This document shows positions 26,699 through 36,267 of a stretch of 64,000 bases of DNA, piece by piece. Each line of letters opens with the position of its first letter. Position 1 is the first letter of the stretch. Under the pieces are notes generated by a model. The model was not told the DNA's origin and ran no database searches. It was given only the letters and a program-made list of their open reading frames with translations. The DNA comes from HyVt-105 sp049975425. Lineage in GTDB: Bacteria > Bacteroidota > Bacteroidia > Bacteroidales > VadinHA17. The stretch is from contig JBNGDI010000009.1 in the NCBI GenBank assembly GCA_049975425.1, positions 39,805 to 103,804 of the forward strand, in the 5' to 3' direction. The position numbers were made by a program, and so were the translations under genes.

Positions 26699-29546
26699 TA
26701 TCTCCCACCTTGATATCGTTGAAATTCTGGATATTCAATCCACATTCATAGCCCGAGGCCACTTCCTTCACATCCTCTTTGAACCGTTTCAGGGAACCGA
26801 GCTCGCCGGTATACACCACGATTCCTTCGCGTATAACACGCACTTTGGTGTTCCGCGTAATTTTCCCTTCTCTCACGATACAGCCGGCCACGGTACCCAC
26901 CTTGGTAATGCGGAATGTTTCCCTCACCTCCAGGGTGGCCACGATCTCCTCCTTAATTTCGGGAGAGAGCATGCCTTCCATTGCGTCTTTGATCTCATTG
27001 ATGGCATCGTAAATAATGGAATAGAGCCGTATATCGATCTGCTCTTTTTCCGCCAGCTTACGGGCACCCAGAGAAGGACGCACCTGGAACCCCACAATAA
27101 TGGCATTGGAAGCAGCGGCCAGCATCACGTCGGTTTCAGAGATCTGGCCTACAGCTTTGTGGATCACATTCACCTGGATATTTTCGGTCGACAGTTTAAT
27201 CAGGGCATCGGAAATGGCTTCCACCGATCCGTCCACATCTCCCTTCACAATGATATTCAGTTCCTGGAAGTTGCCAATGGCAATCCGGCGGCCGATCTCA
27301 TCAAGGGTAATATGCTTGGTGGTACGAAGCTCCTGTTCGCGCTGTAACTGTTCTCTTTTGGTGGCAATTTCCTTGGCTTCCCGGTCACTTTCCATCACAT
27401 GGAAATATTCCCCTGCCTGGGGTGCCCCGTTAAGGCCCAGAACCATCACGGGAGTGGAAGGGCCTGCTTCTTCGATTTTTTTGCCCCTTTCATTGAACAG
27501 GGCCTTGATATGCCCGTAATACGAGCCCGCCAGGATCACATCGCCCATCCTCAGGGTCCCGGCTTTCACCAGCAGGGTGGCAATGTATCCCCGGCCCCTG
27601 TCGAGCGACGATTCCACCACGGTACCAACAGCCCGTTTGTTGGGATTGGCTTTCAAATCGAGCATTTCCGCCTCGAGCAACACTTTCTCGAGCAAATCGT
27701 CCACATTCTTACCTGTTTTGGCTGAAATTTCCTGCGACTGGTACTTGCCGCCCCAGTCTTCAACCATCAGGTTCATATTGGCCAGCTCTTCCTTGATCTT
27801 TTCTGGATTGGCATTGGGCTTATCGATTTTGTTAATGGCAAAGACAATGGGTACCCCGGCGGCCTGTGCATGGTTTATGGCCTCAACGGTCTGGGGCATA
27901 ACCCCGTCGTCGGCAGCCACCACAATAATGGCCACATCGGTTACCTGGGCTCCCCTGGCACGCATGGCAGTAAAGGCTTCGTGCCCGGGTGTGTCAAGAA
28001 AAGTGATCATTTTTCCGTCTTCGCGGGTCACACTGTAGGCCCCGATATGCTGAGTTATCCCGCCGGCTTCGCCGGCCACAACATTCGCACTCCGGATATA
28101 ATCGAGGAGCTTGGTCTTCCCATGGTCCACGTGCCCCATCACGGTTACAATGGGAGGCCTGGGTTGCAGGTCTTCCGGTCTGTCCTCTTCCTCGCGGATG
28201 CCTTCCTGCAGATCCACTGATACAAATTCCACCTTGTATCCGAATTCATCGGCCACAATCGACATGGTTTCGGCATCGAGCCGCTGGTTGATGGAAACGA
28301 ACAGGCCCAGGTTCATACAGGTGGCAATCACCTCATTAACCGGAACATCCATCATATTAGCCAGTTCGTTGACCGAGACGAACTCGGTGACCTGCAATAC
28401 GTTTTTTTCTTTTTCTTTCTGCTCGGCTTCTTCCCGGGCCCGCTGGACAATGGCTTCTCTTTTCTCACGGCGGTATTTGGAACCTTTCGATTTCCCTTTG
28501 GCGGTTAACCGGGCCAGTGTGTCTTTCACCTGCTTCTGTACATCTTCCTCGTTGACCTCGGGGCGGAGAGCTTTTTTCTTCTTCCTGGCTCCTTTTTTGG
28601 TTTTCTTCTGTCCTTCCTCTCCGGAAAGATCGGCCTCCACCCTCTCCTTATCCTTGCGGATGCGTTTCCGTTTCTTTTTCCTGAAATCCTGGTCGCTGGA
28701 AGAAGCCACCGGCTTTTTCTTTTCCGGTTCTGCAGGAAGATCAATTTTCCCCACGACCGTGGGACCCGTCAATTTTTCAATCTTCGATTCAATAAAATCG
28801 TCTTTCGGTTCTTTTTCTTTTTCAACCCGGGCAGGACCCTGTGCTTTTTCTTTTTCTTCGGCAGCTTTTCTCCTTTCTTCAACCTTTGCAGCAGGTTTTT
28901 CTGCCTCTTTTTCGGGCTCTTTCGCCTTTTCCTTCTTCTCTTTGGGTTCCCCCGCGGTCTCTTTCTCTTTCTTCTCCTCTCCCGCTTTTTCTTTCTTCGC
29001 TTTCTTCCGGTCTACCCTCTCCAGATCGATTTTTCCAACTACCCTGGGGGCTTTTTTCTCTGTTCCGGGTTCTTCTTTCTTTTCAGCCGGTTTTTCCGGG
29101 GCAGCTTCTTCTTCTTTCTCTGCCTTTTCCCCGGCGGCTTTTTTCTCTTCGGCAGGAGCCTCTTCCCCGGTTGCGGAAGCAGGAGATTTTTTATCCGGTA
29201 CTTCTTCCTTCTTGCCCTTGACCGAGGTGCTGCTCATATCTTTTATCAGGACCTCCTCCTCCTCGTCTTCTTCTTCGGGAGACCTGCCTTTCTCCACATC
29301 CTCCAGGGAAATGGTCTCCCGTGTTTCCCTGAGATTCCTCATGCTGAGTTTTTCAGATTCCTTTTTGACCGTTATGTCCGAACTGTACTCGGCCATCAGG
29401 ATATCATGAATCTCAGAGGGAACCTTGGTATTGGGATTCGGATCAATATCAATCCCCTTCTTCCTCAGAAACTCAACCATGGTGGAAATTCCCACATTGA
29501 ATTCCCGGGCAAGCTTGCTTAATCGGATTCCTTTGTTTTCACTCAT
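26655..29546 (-). CDS. infB: Translation initiation factor IF-2
   Basis: 963 aa. The N-terminal IF2 domain (MSENKGIRLSKLAREFNVG) is followed by a long Lys/Glu/Ala-rich low-complexity linker (about residues 70-370). The GTPase domain starts near residue 460: G1 GHVDHGKTKLLDYI, G3 DTPGHEAFTAMRARG, G4 NKIDKP. It is completed by the C-terminal beta barrels that bind fMet-tRNA. IF-2 delivers initiator tRNA to the 30S subunit; the initiator tRNA gene lies 21 kb away. Third gene of rimP-nusA-infB, 79 bases after nusA. Confidence 0.97.
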   Translation of the reverse strand: MSENKGIRLSKLAREFNVGISTMVEFLRKKGIDIDPNPNTKVPSEIHDILMAEYSSDITVKKESEKLSMRNLRETRETISLEDVEKGRSPEEEDEEEEVLIKDMSSTSVKGKKEEVPDKKSPASATGEEAPAEEKKAAGEKAEKEEEAAPEKPAEKKEEPGTEKKAPRVVGKIDLERVDRKKAKKEKAGEEKKEKETAGEPKEKKEKAKEPEKEAEKPAAKVEERRKAAEEKEKAQGPARVEKEKEPKDDFIESKIEKLTGPTVVGKIDLPAEPEKKKPVASSSDQDFRKKKRKRIRKDKERVEADLSGEEGQKKTKKGARKKKKALRPEVNEEDVQKQVKDTLARLTAKGKSKGSKYRREKREAIVQRAREEAEQKEKEKNVLQVTEFVSVNELANMMDVPVNEVIATCMNLGLFVSINQRLDAETMSIVADEFGYKVEFVSVDLQEGIREEEDRPEDLQPRPPIVTVMGHVDHGKTKLLDYIRSANVVAGEAGGITQHIGAYSVTREDGKMITFLDTPGHEAFTAMRARGAQVTDVAIIVVAADDGVMPQTVEAINHAQAAGVPIVFAINKIDKPNANPEKIKEELANMNLMVEDWGGKYQSQEISAKTGKNVDDLLEKVLLEAEMLDLKANPNKRAVGTVVESSLDRGRGYIATLLVKAGTLRMGDVILAGSYYGHIKALFNERGKKIEEAGPSTPVMVLGLNGAPQAGEYFHVMESDREAKEIATKREQLQREQELRTTKHITLDEIGRRIAIGNFQELNIIVKGDVDGSVEAISDALIKLSTENIQVNVIHKAVGQISETDVMLAAASNAIIVGFQVRPSLGARKLAEKEQIDIRLYSIIYDAINEIKDAMEGMLSPEIKEEIVATLEVRETFRITKVGTVAGCIVREGKITRNTKVRVIREGIVVYTGELGSLKRFKEDVKEVASGYECGLNIQNFNDIKVGDIIEGYQEVEVKKTL

Positions 29547-29625
29547 ATATTCTCTCCGAAGATATTTGTCTCAGTCCACTGTTCCCCGCAAAAAAGTGGC
29601 GCTAAGTTAAAATTTTATTGTTAAT

Positions 29626-30864
29626 TTATTCAAATTCAGCTTTTAAAATTTGAAGCACCTCCCGGATGGTCTCTTCTTCCAGATCGGTTCTTTTCACCAG
29701 GTCCTCCACCGTCAATTCCAGTACGCTTTTGGCCGTATCGCAGCCAATGGCTTTCAGTTCGTCGATAATCCATCCGTCAATTTCATCACCAAATTCCTCC
29801 AGATTCACATCTTCCTCGTCTTCTTCGGCATTTTCACGGTATACATCTATTTCATAGCCGGTAAGCTGACTGGCCAGCCGGATGTTCAGCCCCCCCTTTC
29901 CAATAGCAAGGGATACTTCGCTCGCTTTCAGGTACACCTCAGCCCGTTTTTCCGCTTCATTCAGCTTGATGGAACTGATTTTTGCCGGGCTCAGGGCACG
30001 CTGTATGAATAACTGGGTGTTGTTGGTAAAGTTAATCACATCGATATTTTCGTTTTTCAGTTCCCTCACAATTCCGTGTATCCTTGATCCTTTCATCCCC
30101 ACACAGGCTCCAACGGGATCGATCCTTTCATCGTACGACTCAACGGCCACTTTGGCCCGTTCGCCGGGAATACGCACAATTTTCTTGATGGTGATCAGGC
30201 CGTCGAATATTTCCGGCACTTCCAGTTCGAATAAACGCTCGAGGAATACCGGCGATGTTCTGGAAAGAATGATCAGGGGAGTGTTGTTTTTCATTTCCAC
30301 TTTGATCACCACTGCCCGAATGGTATCGCCTTTGCGATAATAATCCGAAGGAATCTGCTCTGACTTGGGAATGATCAGTTCGTTCCCTTCGTCGTCCAGC
30401 ACCAGCACTTCCCGCTTCCACACCTGGTACACCTCCCCCGTTACAATTTCTCCGATCCTGTCTTTGTATTTGTTGTACACATTGTTCTTTTCCAGGTCCA
30501 TGATCCGCGCACTGAGGTTCTGCCGCAGCGCCAGTATGGCTCTTCTTCCGAAATCGTGCAGCTTCACTTCATCGGTAACCTCTTCCCCCACTTCATAATC
30601 TTCGTCTATTTTTTTTGCTTCCGAAATGGATATCTGCAGGTTCGGATCTTCCACCTCGCTGTCTTCCACTACTTCCCGGTTCCTCCATATCTCAAAGTCC
30701 CCCTTGTCAATGTTGATGATCACATCAAAATTTTCATCCGTGCCGTACTTTTTCATCAGAAGATTTCTGAAAACATCCTCCAGCACACTCATCATAGTGG
30801 CCCGGTCAATGTTTTTGAGTTCCTTAAACTCTGAAAACGTATCGATCAGATTCAGATTGTCCAT
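29626..30864 (-). CDS. nusA: Transcription termination/antitermination factor NusA
   Basis: 412 aa. An N-terminal RNA-polymerase-binding domain (about 1-125) is followed by an S1 domain (EIVTGEVYQVWKREVLVL) and two KH domains (VGACVGMKGSRIHGI and AIGKGGLNIRLASQL, both with intact GxxG loops). A short acidic/helical tail follows; the long alpha-proteobacterial-type C-terminal repeats are absent, as expected here. It modulates pausing, termination and rRNA antitermination. Second in the rimP-nusA-infB operon. Confidence 0.97.
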   Translation of the reverse strand: MDNLNLIDTFSEFKELKNIDRATMMSVLEDVFRNLLMKKYGTDENFDVIINIDKGDFEIWRNREVVEDSEVEDPNLQISISEAKKIDEDYEVGEEVTDEVKLHDFGRRAILALRQNLSARIMDLEKNNVYNKYKDRIGEIVTGEVYQVWKREVLVLDDEGNELIIPKSEQIPSDYYRKGDTIRAVVIKVEMKNNTPLIILSRTSPVFLERLFELEVPEIFDGLITIKKIVRIPGERAKVAVESYDERIDPVGACVGMKGSRIHGIVRELKNENIDVINFTNNTQLFIQRALSPAKISSIKLNEAEKRAEVYLKASEVSLAIGKGGLNIRLASQLTGYEIDVYRENAEEDEEDVNLEEFGDEIDGWIIDELKAIGCDTAKSVLELTVEDLVKRTDLEEETIREVLQILKAEFE

Positions 30865-30884
30865 TGTTTTCTGTATAAATGGTT

Positions 30885-31352
30885 TTATTTAAATTCCACA
30901 GTAATCTTTGTCGACTTCACCTCGTCGAAAGCAAACCACCGTTCAGTGGCTTCTTCCTGTTTTTTCTTCTTCCCTCCGGATCCCGCTGCTTCCCGCGTCA
31001 GTATAGAGAATCCCCTGTCGCTCACACACAGCAGCTTTCCCTTTAATTTTTCCCCGTCTTTCATCACCACTTCCACATTCCTTGAAATATTCTTTTCGTA
31101 CTGTTCCTTCACCCGGAACGGCATGGTCAGCCCGGGCGAAGAAACCGTCAGTTCCATATCCTCAAGCTCGTTCTCCAGGGTATGGAAGAGGCTTTTTGAC
31201 AGTTCCGCACATTCGTCAATAGTGATCCCTTTCTCACGGTCTGCATAAACGGTTACCTTTTTCCCTGGAATAATCTGTACATCCACCAGGAAAAAATCAT
31301 CATCCCAGAAACTTTTTTCAATTGCTTCCTGTACCCTCTCTCTGGTTATCAT
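30885..31352 (-). CDS. rimP: Ribosome maturation factor RimP
   Basis: 155 aa. N-terminal alpha/beta domain with VYADREKGITIDECAELSKSL and VSSPGLTMPFRVKEQY (the conserved EVSSPGxxRPL-type motif in diverged form), then an SH3-like C-terminal domain. It assists 30S assembly. The C-terminal domain carries a lysine-rich insert (GSGGKKKKQEE). First gene of the operon, 20 bases before nusA, with a consensus promoter and a leader palindrome upstream. Confidence 0.93.
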   Translation of the reverse strand: MITRERVQEAIEKSFWDDDFFLVDVQIIPGKKVTVYADREKGITIDECAELSKSLFHTLENELEDMELTVSSPGLTMPFRVKEQYEKNISRNVEVVMKDGEKLKGKLLCVSDRGFSILTREAAGSGGKKKKQEEATERWFAFDEVKSTKITVEFK

Positions 31353-31369
31353 GGTATATTTCCAATAAA

Positions 31370-31390
31370 ATAGGGGACACTGTCCCCTAT
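31370..31390. repeat. Perfect 10-bp-arm palindrome in the rimP leader
   Basis: ATAGGGGACA, one central base, then TGTCCCCTAT. It lies 17 bases upstream of the rimP ATG and downstream of the predicted transcription start, so it would be in the 5' UTR as a hairpin or on DNA as a dimeric-protein site. It is also similar in form to GGGGACA-type REP elements. Confidence 0.7.
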
Positions 31391-31413
31391 GAAAACTTCC
31401 GCACTATCAGCCG

Positions 31414-31444
31414 CAAAAGTACGAATAATCCTTGAAATCACAAA
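31414..31444 (-). promoter_or_regulatory. Promoter of the rimP-nusA-infB operon
   Basis: On the minus strand TTTG (31444-31441), a 19-base spacer, then TACTTTTG (31421-31414). This is an exact consensus match. It predicts a start near 31407 and a leader of about 55 bases containing the palindrome. Confidence 0.78.
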
Positions 31445-31575
31445 ATTATTTTCCACCTTTGCCATTGGGCTGTCGTGCAGGTTGCATGCCCCTGCCGCCC
31501 TGCGGCGATAAGCAACGCGACCGGCTTCATAATTATCTGCCCAACAGGACATTAGAACAAACTGCTGTTGTTACC

Positions 31576-32835
31576 GTGGAGTCATCCGCAGCCAAAGGAA
31601 AAATTGTCAACGACCCCGTATACGGGTTTATCCGCATTCCGGCGGGGCTGGTCTTAGAGCTCACCGGGCATCCTTATGTTCAGCGGCTCAGGAGGATCAG
31701 GCAACTGGGGCTGACAGGTTTCGTTTATCCGGGGGCCAACCATACCCGCTTTCAGCATGCCATGGGAGCCCTGCACCTGATGTCGCAGGCCATTCAGAGC
31801 ATACGTTCGAAAGGGACCCCTGTCACCCCGGCCGAAGAAGAAGCTGTATCAACAGCCATCCTGTTGCACGATATCGGCCACGGCCCCTTCTCACATGCAC
31901 TGGAAAACAGCCTGATGGATGGCATCAGTCATGAAGTGCTCTCCATCCTGCTGATGGAAAAACTGAACCGGGATCTCGGTAACAGGTTGAAAACGACACT
32001 GCGTATTTTCCGTAACCGGTACCCGAAAAAATTCCTGTTCCAGCTGGTTTCCGGACAACTCGACATGGACCGGATGGATTATCTCCGTCGTGACAGCTTT
32101 TTCACGGGGGTAACCGAAGGAACCATCGGATCCGACCGCATTATCAAAATGCTGGATGTGGTGAACGATCAGCTGGTGGTGGAGATCAAGGGAATCTATT
32201 CCATAGAAAAGTTCCTGATCGCACGGCGGCTGATGTACTGGCAGGTTTACTTCCATAAAACGGTGATTGTGGCTGAGCAGCTGCTTCTGAAGCTGCTCCA
32301 AAGGGTCCGGGAACTCAGCAACAGGGGCATCGGGGTGTTTGCCACCCCCGCCCTGGATTTTTTTATCCGGGAGAAAATTGAAAAGAAAGACGTCTGCCCC
32401 TGGACGGGCTCGGAGCGCCAGCTTGAGATCATCAAACATTTTACAGAGCTTGACGACAACGATTTGATAGCATCGGCCAAAGTGTGGCAGCACCATTCCG
32501 ATCCGGTCCTGGCTGAGCTGAGTCGCCGCCTGATCACCCGAAGGCTGTTTGCCATTGAAATGCAGGCAGGCCCTTTCGAAAGAAAAAAAACCGAAACCCT
32601 GCTGAAAAAAGTTGGCCGACAATGGAATTTGAACCACAACGACAGCCGGTATCTGGTGTTTACGGGAAGCATTTCAAACCATGCCTATTCCGCACACGAC
32701 GAGCAGATCAAAATACTCCTCAAGAACGGGCAGACAGCCGATGTAACAGCCGTCTCGGAAATGCTTGGAAAGGATGTCCTGTCGAAAAGGGTCAGGAAAT
32801 ATTACCTTTGTTATCCGAAAGAGATCAGAACCTGA
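31576..32835 (+). CDS. HD-domain phosphohydrolase (dGTPase/YwfO-like)
   Basis: About 419 aa from the GTG at 31576. An upstream TTG in the same frame at 31432 would add 48 residues unlike the family, so I prefer GTG, with modest certainty. The metal-binding HD set is visible: H61 in FQHAMGALH, H98-D99 in LLHDIGHGPFSH, and the distal Asp in QLDMDRMDYLRRDSF. Relatives hydrolyse dNTPs or other nucleotides. It is divergent from rimP and 34 bases upstream of lpxD, an arrangement common in this phylum. Confidence 0.88.
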   Translation: MESSAAKGKIVNDPVYGFIRIPAGLVLELTGHPYVQRLRRIRQLGLTGFVYPGANHTRFQHAMGALHLMSQAIQSIRSKGTPVTPAEEEAVSTAILLHDIGHGPFSHALENSLMDGISHEVLSILLMEKLNRDLGNRLKTTLRIFRNRYPKKFLFQLVSGQLDMDRMDYLRRDSFFTGVTEGTIGSDRIIKMLDVVNDQLVVEIKGIYSIEKFLIARRLMYWQVYFHKTVIVAEQLLLKLLQRVRELSNRGIGVFATPALDFFIREKIEKKDVCPWTGSERQLEIIKHFTELDDNDLIASAKVWQHHSDPVLAELSRRLITRRLFAIEMQAGPFERKKTETLLKKVGRQWNLNHNDSRYLVFTGSISNHAYSAHDEQIKILLKNGQTADVTAVSEMLGKDVLSKRVRKYYLCYPKEIRT

Positions 32836-32869
32836 TCATCCATTAACTATTGTTTAAAATCATAAATCC

Positions 32870-33913
32870 ATGGAATATACCGCGAAAGCCCTGGCACAAT
32901 TTCTGAAAGGAGAAGTGGAAGGAGATCCGGATGTGGTGGTGTCGAATGTCTCAAAAATTGAAGAAGGTACACCCGGAACCCTCACTTTCCTGGCCAATCC
33001 TAAATATACCCGCTACATCTACACTACCCGGGCATCGGTAGTGCTGGTCGACCGGCATTTCCGGCCCGAGAAAAAAATTCCGGCAACCCTCATCCGTGTT
33101 GACAATCCCTATCAGGCCATGGCCAGCCTGCTGGAATTGGCCGAAGAACAGATGAAACAGTCACGCTCAGGTATCCACGACCTGGCCTACATACATCCCA
33201 GCGCCCTAACAGGCGAAGGGGTATATGCCGGACCTTTCAGTGTGGTGTCGGAAAACACACGCATCGGGAAAAATGTACAGATATTCCCTCATGTGTATAT
33301 CGGCGAGAACTGTACCATTGGTGATAAAACCGTTCTGTATCCCGGGGTAAAAATCTACCACGGATGCCACATTGGTTCGAATTGCATCATCCATGCAGGA
33401 ACCATAATCGGCAGCGACGGGTTCGGCTTTGCTCCAAAATCGGACAGCAATTACCAGAAAGTGCCGCAGATAGGCAATGTGGTTATTGAAAACGATGTGG
33501 AGATCGGGGCCAACACGGCCATTGACCGGGCCACCATGGGGTCAACCCGCATCCGCCGGGGGGTAAAAATCGACAACCTGGTGCAGATCGCCCACAACGT
33601 GGAGATCGGTGATAATACCGTTATGGCTGGTCAGTGCGGCATTGCCGGATCCACCCGCATCGGGAAAAACTGTATGCTGGGAGGCCAGGCAGGTGTTGTA
33701 GGACATCTTCAGATAGCCGATCACGTAAAAATCGCCGCCCAGTCGGGGGTCACTTCCAGTATCAAAACCGAAGGCGAAGCAGTACAGGGTGCCCCTTCCT
33801 TCAATTTTACAAAATATCAGAAATCTTATGTGTTCTTCAGAAAGCTTCCGGAGCTGCATGCCCGTCTCGAAGCCCTGGAGAAGGAGATCCGGGAACTGAA
33901 AAATAACCGGTAA
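32870..33913 (+). CDS. lpxD: UDP-3-O-(3-hydroxyacyl)glucosamine N-acyltransferase LpxD
   Basis: 347 aa. N-terminal uridine-binding domain (TLTFLANPKYTRYIY), then a left-handed beta-helix made of hexapeptide repeats (IGKNVQIFPHVYIGENCTIG and similar), then a C-terminal helix. The catalytic-loop histidine lies in DNLVQIAHNVEIG. It adds the second 3-hydroxyacyl chain of lipid A. First of the lpxD-lpxC/fabZ-lpxA set. Confidence 0.96.
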   Translation: MEYTAKALAQFLKGEVEGDPDVVVSNVSKIEEGTPGTLTFLANPKYTRYIYTTRASVVLVDRHFRPEKKIPATLIRVDNPYQAMASLLELAEEQMKQSRSGIHDLAYIHPSALTGEGVYAGPFSVVSENTRIGKNVQIFPHVYIGENCTIGDKTVLYPGVKIYHGCHIGSNCIIHAGTIIGSDGFGFAPKSDSNYQKVPQIGNVVIENDVEIGANTAIDRATMGSTRIRRGVKIDNLVQIAHNVEIGDNTVMAGQCGIAGSTRIGKNCMLGGQAGVVGHLQIADHVKIAAQSGVTSSIKTEGEAVQGAPSFNFTKYQKSYVFFRKLPELHARLEALEKEIRELKNNR

Positions 33914-33927
33914 AACCGGTTTTTTTT
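33905..33927 (+). terminator. Weak intrinsic terminator overlapping the lpxD stop
   Basis: AACCGG-TAAAA-CCGGTT followed by a T-run (through 33927). The stem is only 6 bp and includes the stop codon region, so termination may be partial. Confidence 0.5.
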
Positions 33928-34073
33928 CAGGTTTTCGACCAGTTATCACTGACCAGAAATGATTTGCCCCGTTTCACCTGTTTTTCTTGCATTTCAAAAA
34001 AGTTGATTTTGGAATAACCTATTTTTTGTAACTTGCGCACAAATTTTTTTGAATCATTCTGAATCGACATATT

Positions 34074-35489
34074 ATGCCCGAAAAACAAAAGACCCTTGTA
34101 AAATCCTTCTCCCTTGGCGGAAAGGGATTGCACACCGGTTTAGACGTAGAGATCACTTTTCATCCCGCTCCCCCTGATCACGGCATCATATTCAAACGCA
34201 CCGACCTGAAAAACAGCCCGATGGTACATGCTCTGGCCGAATATGTAACAGATACCTCGCGGGGTACCACCATTGAGGAAAACGAAGTAAAAGTCGCCAC
34301 GATTGAGCATGTTATGGCCGCCATATACGGAATGGGAATAGACAATGTGCTGATCGAAATCAACGGCCCCGAGGCTCCCATCCTTGACGGAAGTTCGCAC
34401 ATGTACGTTCAGGCCATTGAAAAAGCTGGAATCACCGACCAGGATGCCCCGAAAAATTACTATGTTGTTAAAGAAAAAATCGTTTATTCCAATGAAGAAC
34501 AGGGCGTTGATCTGATCGTTTACCCCGATGACCACCTGAGCATCAATGTGCTGATCGACTACAACTCCAAAATACTCGGCAACCAGTACGCCGTGCTGAA
34601 CCATCTGTCGGAATTTCCCAGAGAAGTGTCCATGTGCCGCACTTTTGTCTTTTTCCACGAACTGGAGATGCTGGCCAAACACAACCTCATCAAGGGAGGC
34701 GACCTGGACAACGCCATCATAATCCTCGAACGGAGTGTGTCACAGGAAGAACTCGACCGCGTGGCCGACCTTTTCAACAAACCGCATATCAAGGTAAAAC
34801 CCGAAGGGGTACTGAACAATATCGACCTGCATTTCAGTAATGAACCGGCCAGACACAAGCTGCTCGACATTATCGGCGACCTCGCCCTGGTGGGCCAGCC
34901 CATCAAGGGGAAAATCGTGGCCACCCGCCCCGGACACTATGCCAACACCCAGCTGGCCAGAAGGATCCGGCAGGAAATCAAAAAAGAGAAATCCAAGCTC
35001 CAGATCCCACGATACGACCCCAACACCCCCCCCGTATTCGACATCAACCAGATCAGGCAGATCCTGCCACACCGCCCCCCCTTCCTGCTGGTCGACAAAA
35101 TCATCCAGCTGGATGAAAATTCTGTGGTGGGGCTGAAAAATGTGACAATGAACGAAGGATACTTCACGGGGCATTTCCCGGCCGAACCCATCATGCCGGG
35201 TGTTCTGCAGGTGGAAGCCATGGCACAGGTAGGGGGAATGCTCGTGCTGAATTCCGTCCCCGACCCATGGAACTACTCCACGTATTTTCTCAAGATCGAT
35301 AAAGTGAAATTCAAGGACAAGGTAATCCCGGGCGATACCATCCTTTTCAAACTTGAGCTGACCGAACCCATCCGCAGGGGCATTGTGCAAATGTACGGCC
35401 AGGCCTTTGTGGGCGACAGGCTGGTGATGGAAGGAGAATTAACGGCACAAATCTTAAAAGATAAGAACAATGAGCCACCCGTTGAGTAA
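34074..35489 (+). CDS. lpxC/fabZ: Bifunctional LpxC (UDP-3-O-acyl-GlcNAc deacetylase) / FabZ (3-hydroxyacyl-ACP dehydratase)
   Basis: 471 aa fusion. Residues 1-310 are LpxC with zinc ligands in TIEHVMAAI (His) and ARHKLLD (His, Asp) and the catalytic His in RPGHYANT. Residues about 320-471 are FabZ with ILPHRPPFLLVD, catalytic His in YFTGHFPAEP and Glu in LQVEAMAQ. The fusion is standard in Bacteroidota and couples the committed lipid A step to the fatty-acid elongation dehydratase that competes for the same hydroxyacyl-ACP. It overlaps lpxA by 20 bases. Confidence 0.97.
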   Translation: MPEKQKTLVKSFSLGGKGLHTGLDVEITFHPAPPDHGIIFKRTDLKNSPMVHALAEYVTDTSRGTTIEENEVKVATIEHVMAAIYGMGIDNVLIEINGPEAPILDGSSHMYVQAIEKAGITDQDAPKNYYVVKEKIVYSNEEQGVDLIVYPDDHLSINVLIDYNSKILGNQYAVLNHLSEFPREVSMCRTFVFFHELEMLAKHNLIKGGDLDNAIIILERSVSQEELDRVADLFNKPHIKVKPEGVLNNIDLHFSNEPARHKLLDIIGDLALVGQPIKGKIVATRPGHYANTQLARRIRQEIKKEKSKLQIPRYDPNTPPVFDINQIRQILPHRPPFLLVDKIIQLDENSVVGLKNVTMNEGYFTGHFPAEPIMPGVLQVEAMAQVGGMLVLNSVPDPWNYSTYFLKIDKVKFKDKVIPGDTILFKLELTEPIRRGIVQMYGQAFVGDRLVMEGELTAQILKDKNNEPPVE

Positions 35490-36267
35490 TGTTCATCCCG
35501 ATGCTCAGATAGGAAAAAATGTAACCATCAGTCCCTTTGTCACCGTTTATCCCGATGTGAAGATCGGCGACAATACCTGGATAGGGCCCAATGTCACCAT
35601 CATGGACGGAGCCAGGATAGGAGAAAACTGCAGAATCTTCCCCGGTGCGGTGATTTCGGCCATTCCGCAGGATCTGAAATTTCAGGGAGAAGAAACCACC
35701 GTGGAAATAGGCAATCATACCACCGTGCGAGAATGTGTTACCATAAACCGGGGCACAAAAGCCGTGGGGACCACCCGCGTGGGTGATCATTGCCTGCTGA
35801 TGGCCTATGTACACATTGCCCACGACTGCATTGTGGGAAACAACTGTATCCTGGTCAACAATGTGGGACTGGCAGGGGAGATCCAGCTGGGAGACTTCGT
35901 AACCCTTGGCGGGGCCACCATTGTGCATCAGTTTGTCAGAATCGGTGAACATGCCTTCGTGGGCGGCGGATCAAAGGTCAGAATCGATGTCCCCCCCTAT
36001 ATCAAAGCCGACAGAGAACCTCTTTCCTACATGGGTGTCAACTCGGTGGGATTGAAACGCAGGGGATTTGCCCAGGAACGGATCAATGAAATCCAGGAAA
36101 TATACCGCACCATATATCTGCGGGGGATGAACAACACCCAGGCCCTGGAAGTGATCGAAAAAGAGTTTACCCCCGGGCCGGAACGGGATGCCATTATTTC
36201 CTTCATCCGCGAATCGAAAAGAGGAATCATCCGCGGCTACCACCGTGTCATTAACACCACTACCTGA
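35470..36267 (+). CDS. lpxA: UDP-N-acetylglucosamine O-acyltransferase LpxA
   Basis: 265 aa. A beta-helix of hexapeptide repeats from the N-terminus is followed by a C-terminal helical domain (VNSVGLKRRGF onward). The catalytic histidine is in AYVHIAHDCIVG. It adds the first 3-hydroxyacyl chain to UDP-GlcNAc. Its ATG lies 20 bases inside lpxC/fabZ, and its stop overlaps the stop of thiL on the other strand by 8 bases. Confidence 0.97.
   Translation: MSHPLSNVHPDAQIGKNVTISPFVTVYPDVKIGDNTWIGPNVTIMDGARIGENCRIFPGAVISAIPQDLKFQGEETTVEIGNHTTVRECVTINRGTKAVGTTRVGDHCLLMAYVHIAHDCIVGNNCILVNNVGLAGEIQLGDFVTLGGATIVHQFVRIGEHAFVGGGSKVRIDVPPYIKADREPLSYMGVNSVGLKRRGFAQERINEIQEIYRTIYLRGMNNTQALEVIEKEFTPGPERDAIISFIRESKRGIIRGYHRVINTTT

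Noticed and set aside
28111..29409. 432-codon plus-strand ORF rich in Ser and Phe opposite infB
   Set aside because: Complement of the Lys/Glu-rich linker of IF-2, which automatically gives Phe/Ser/Leu; not a gene.
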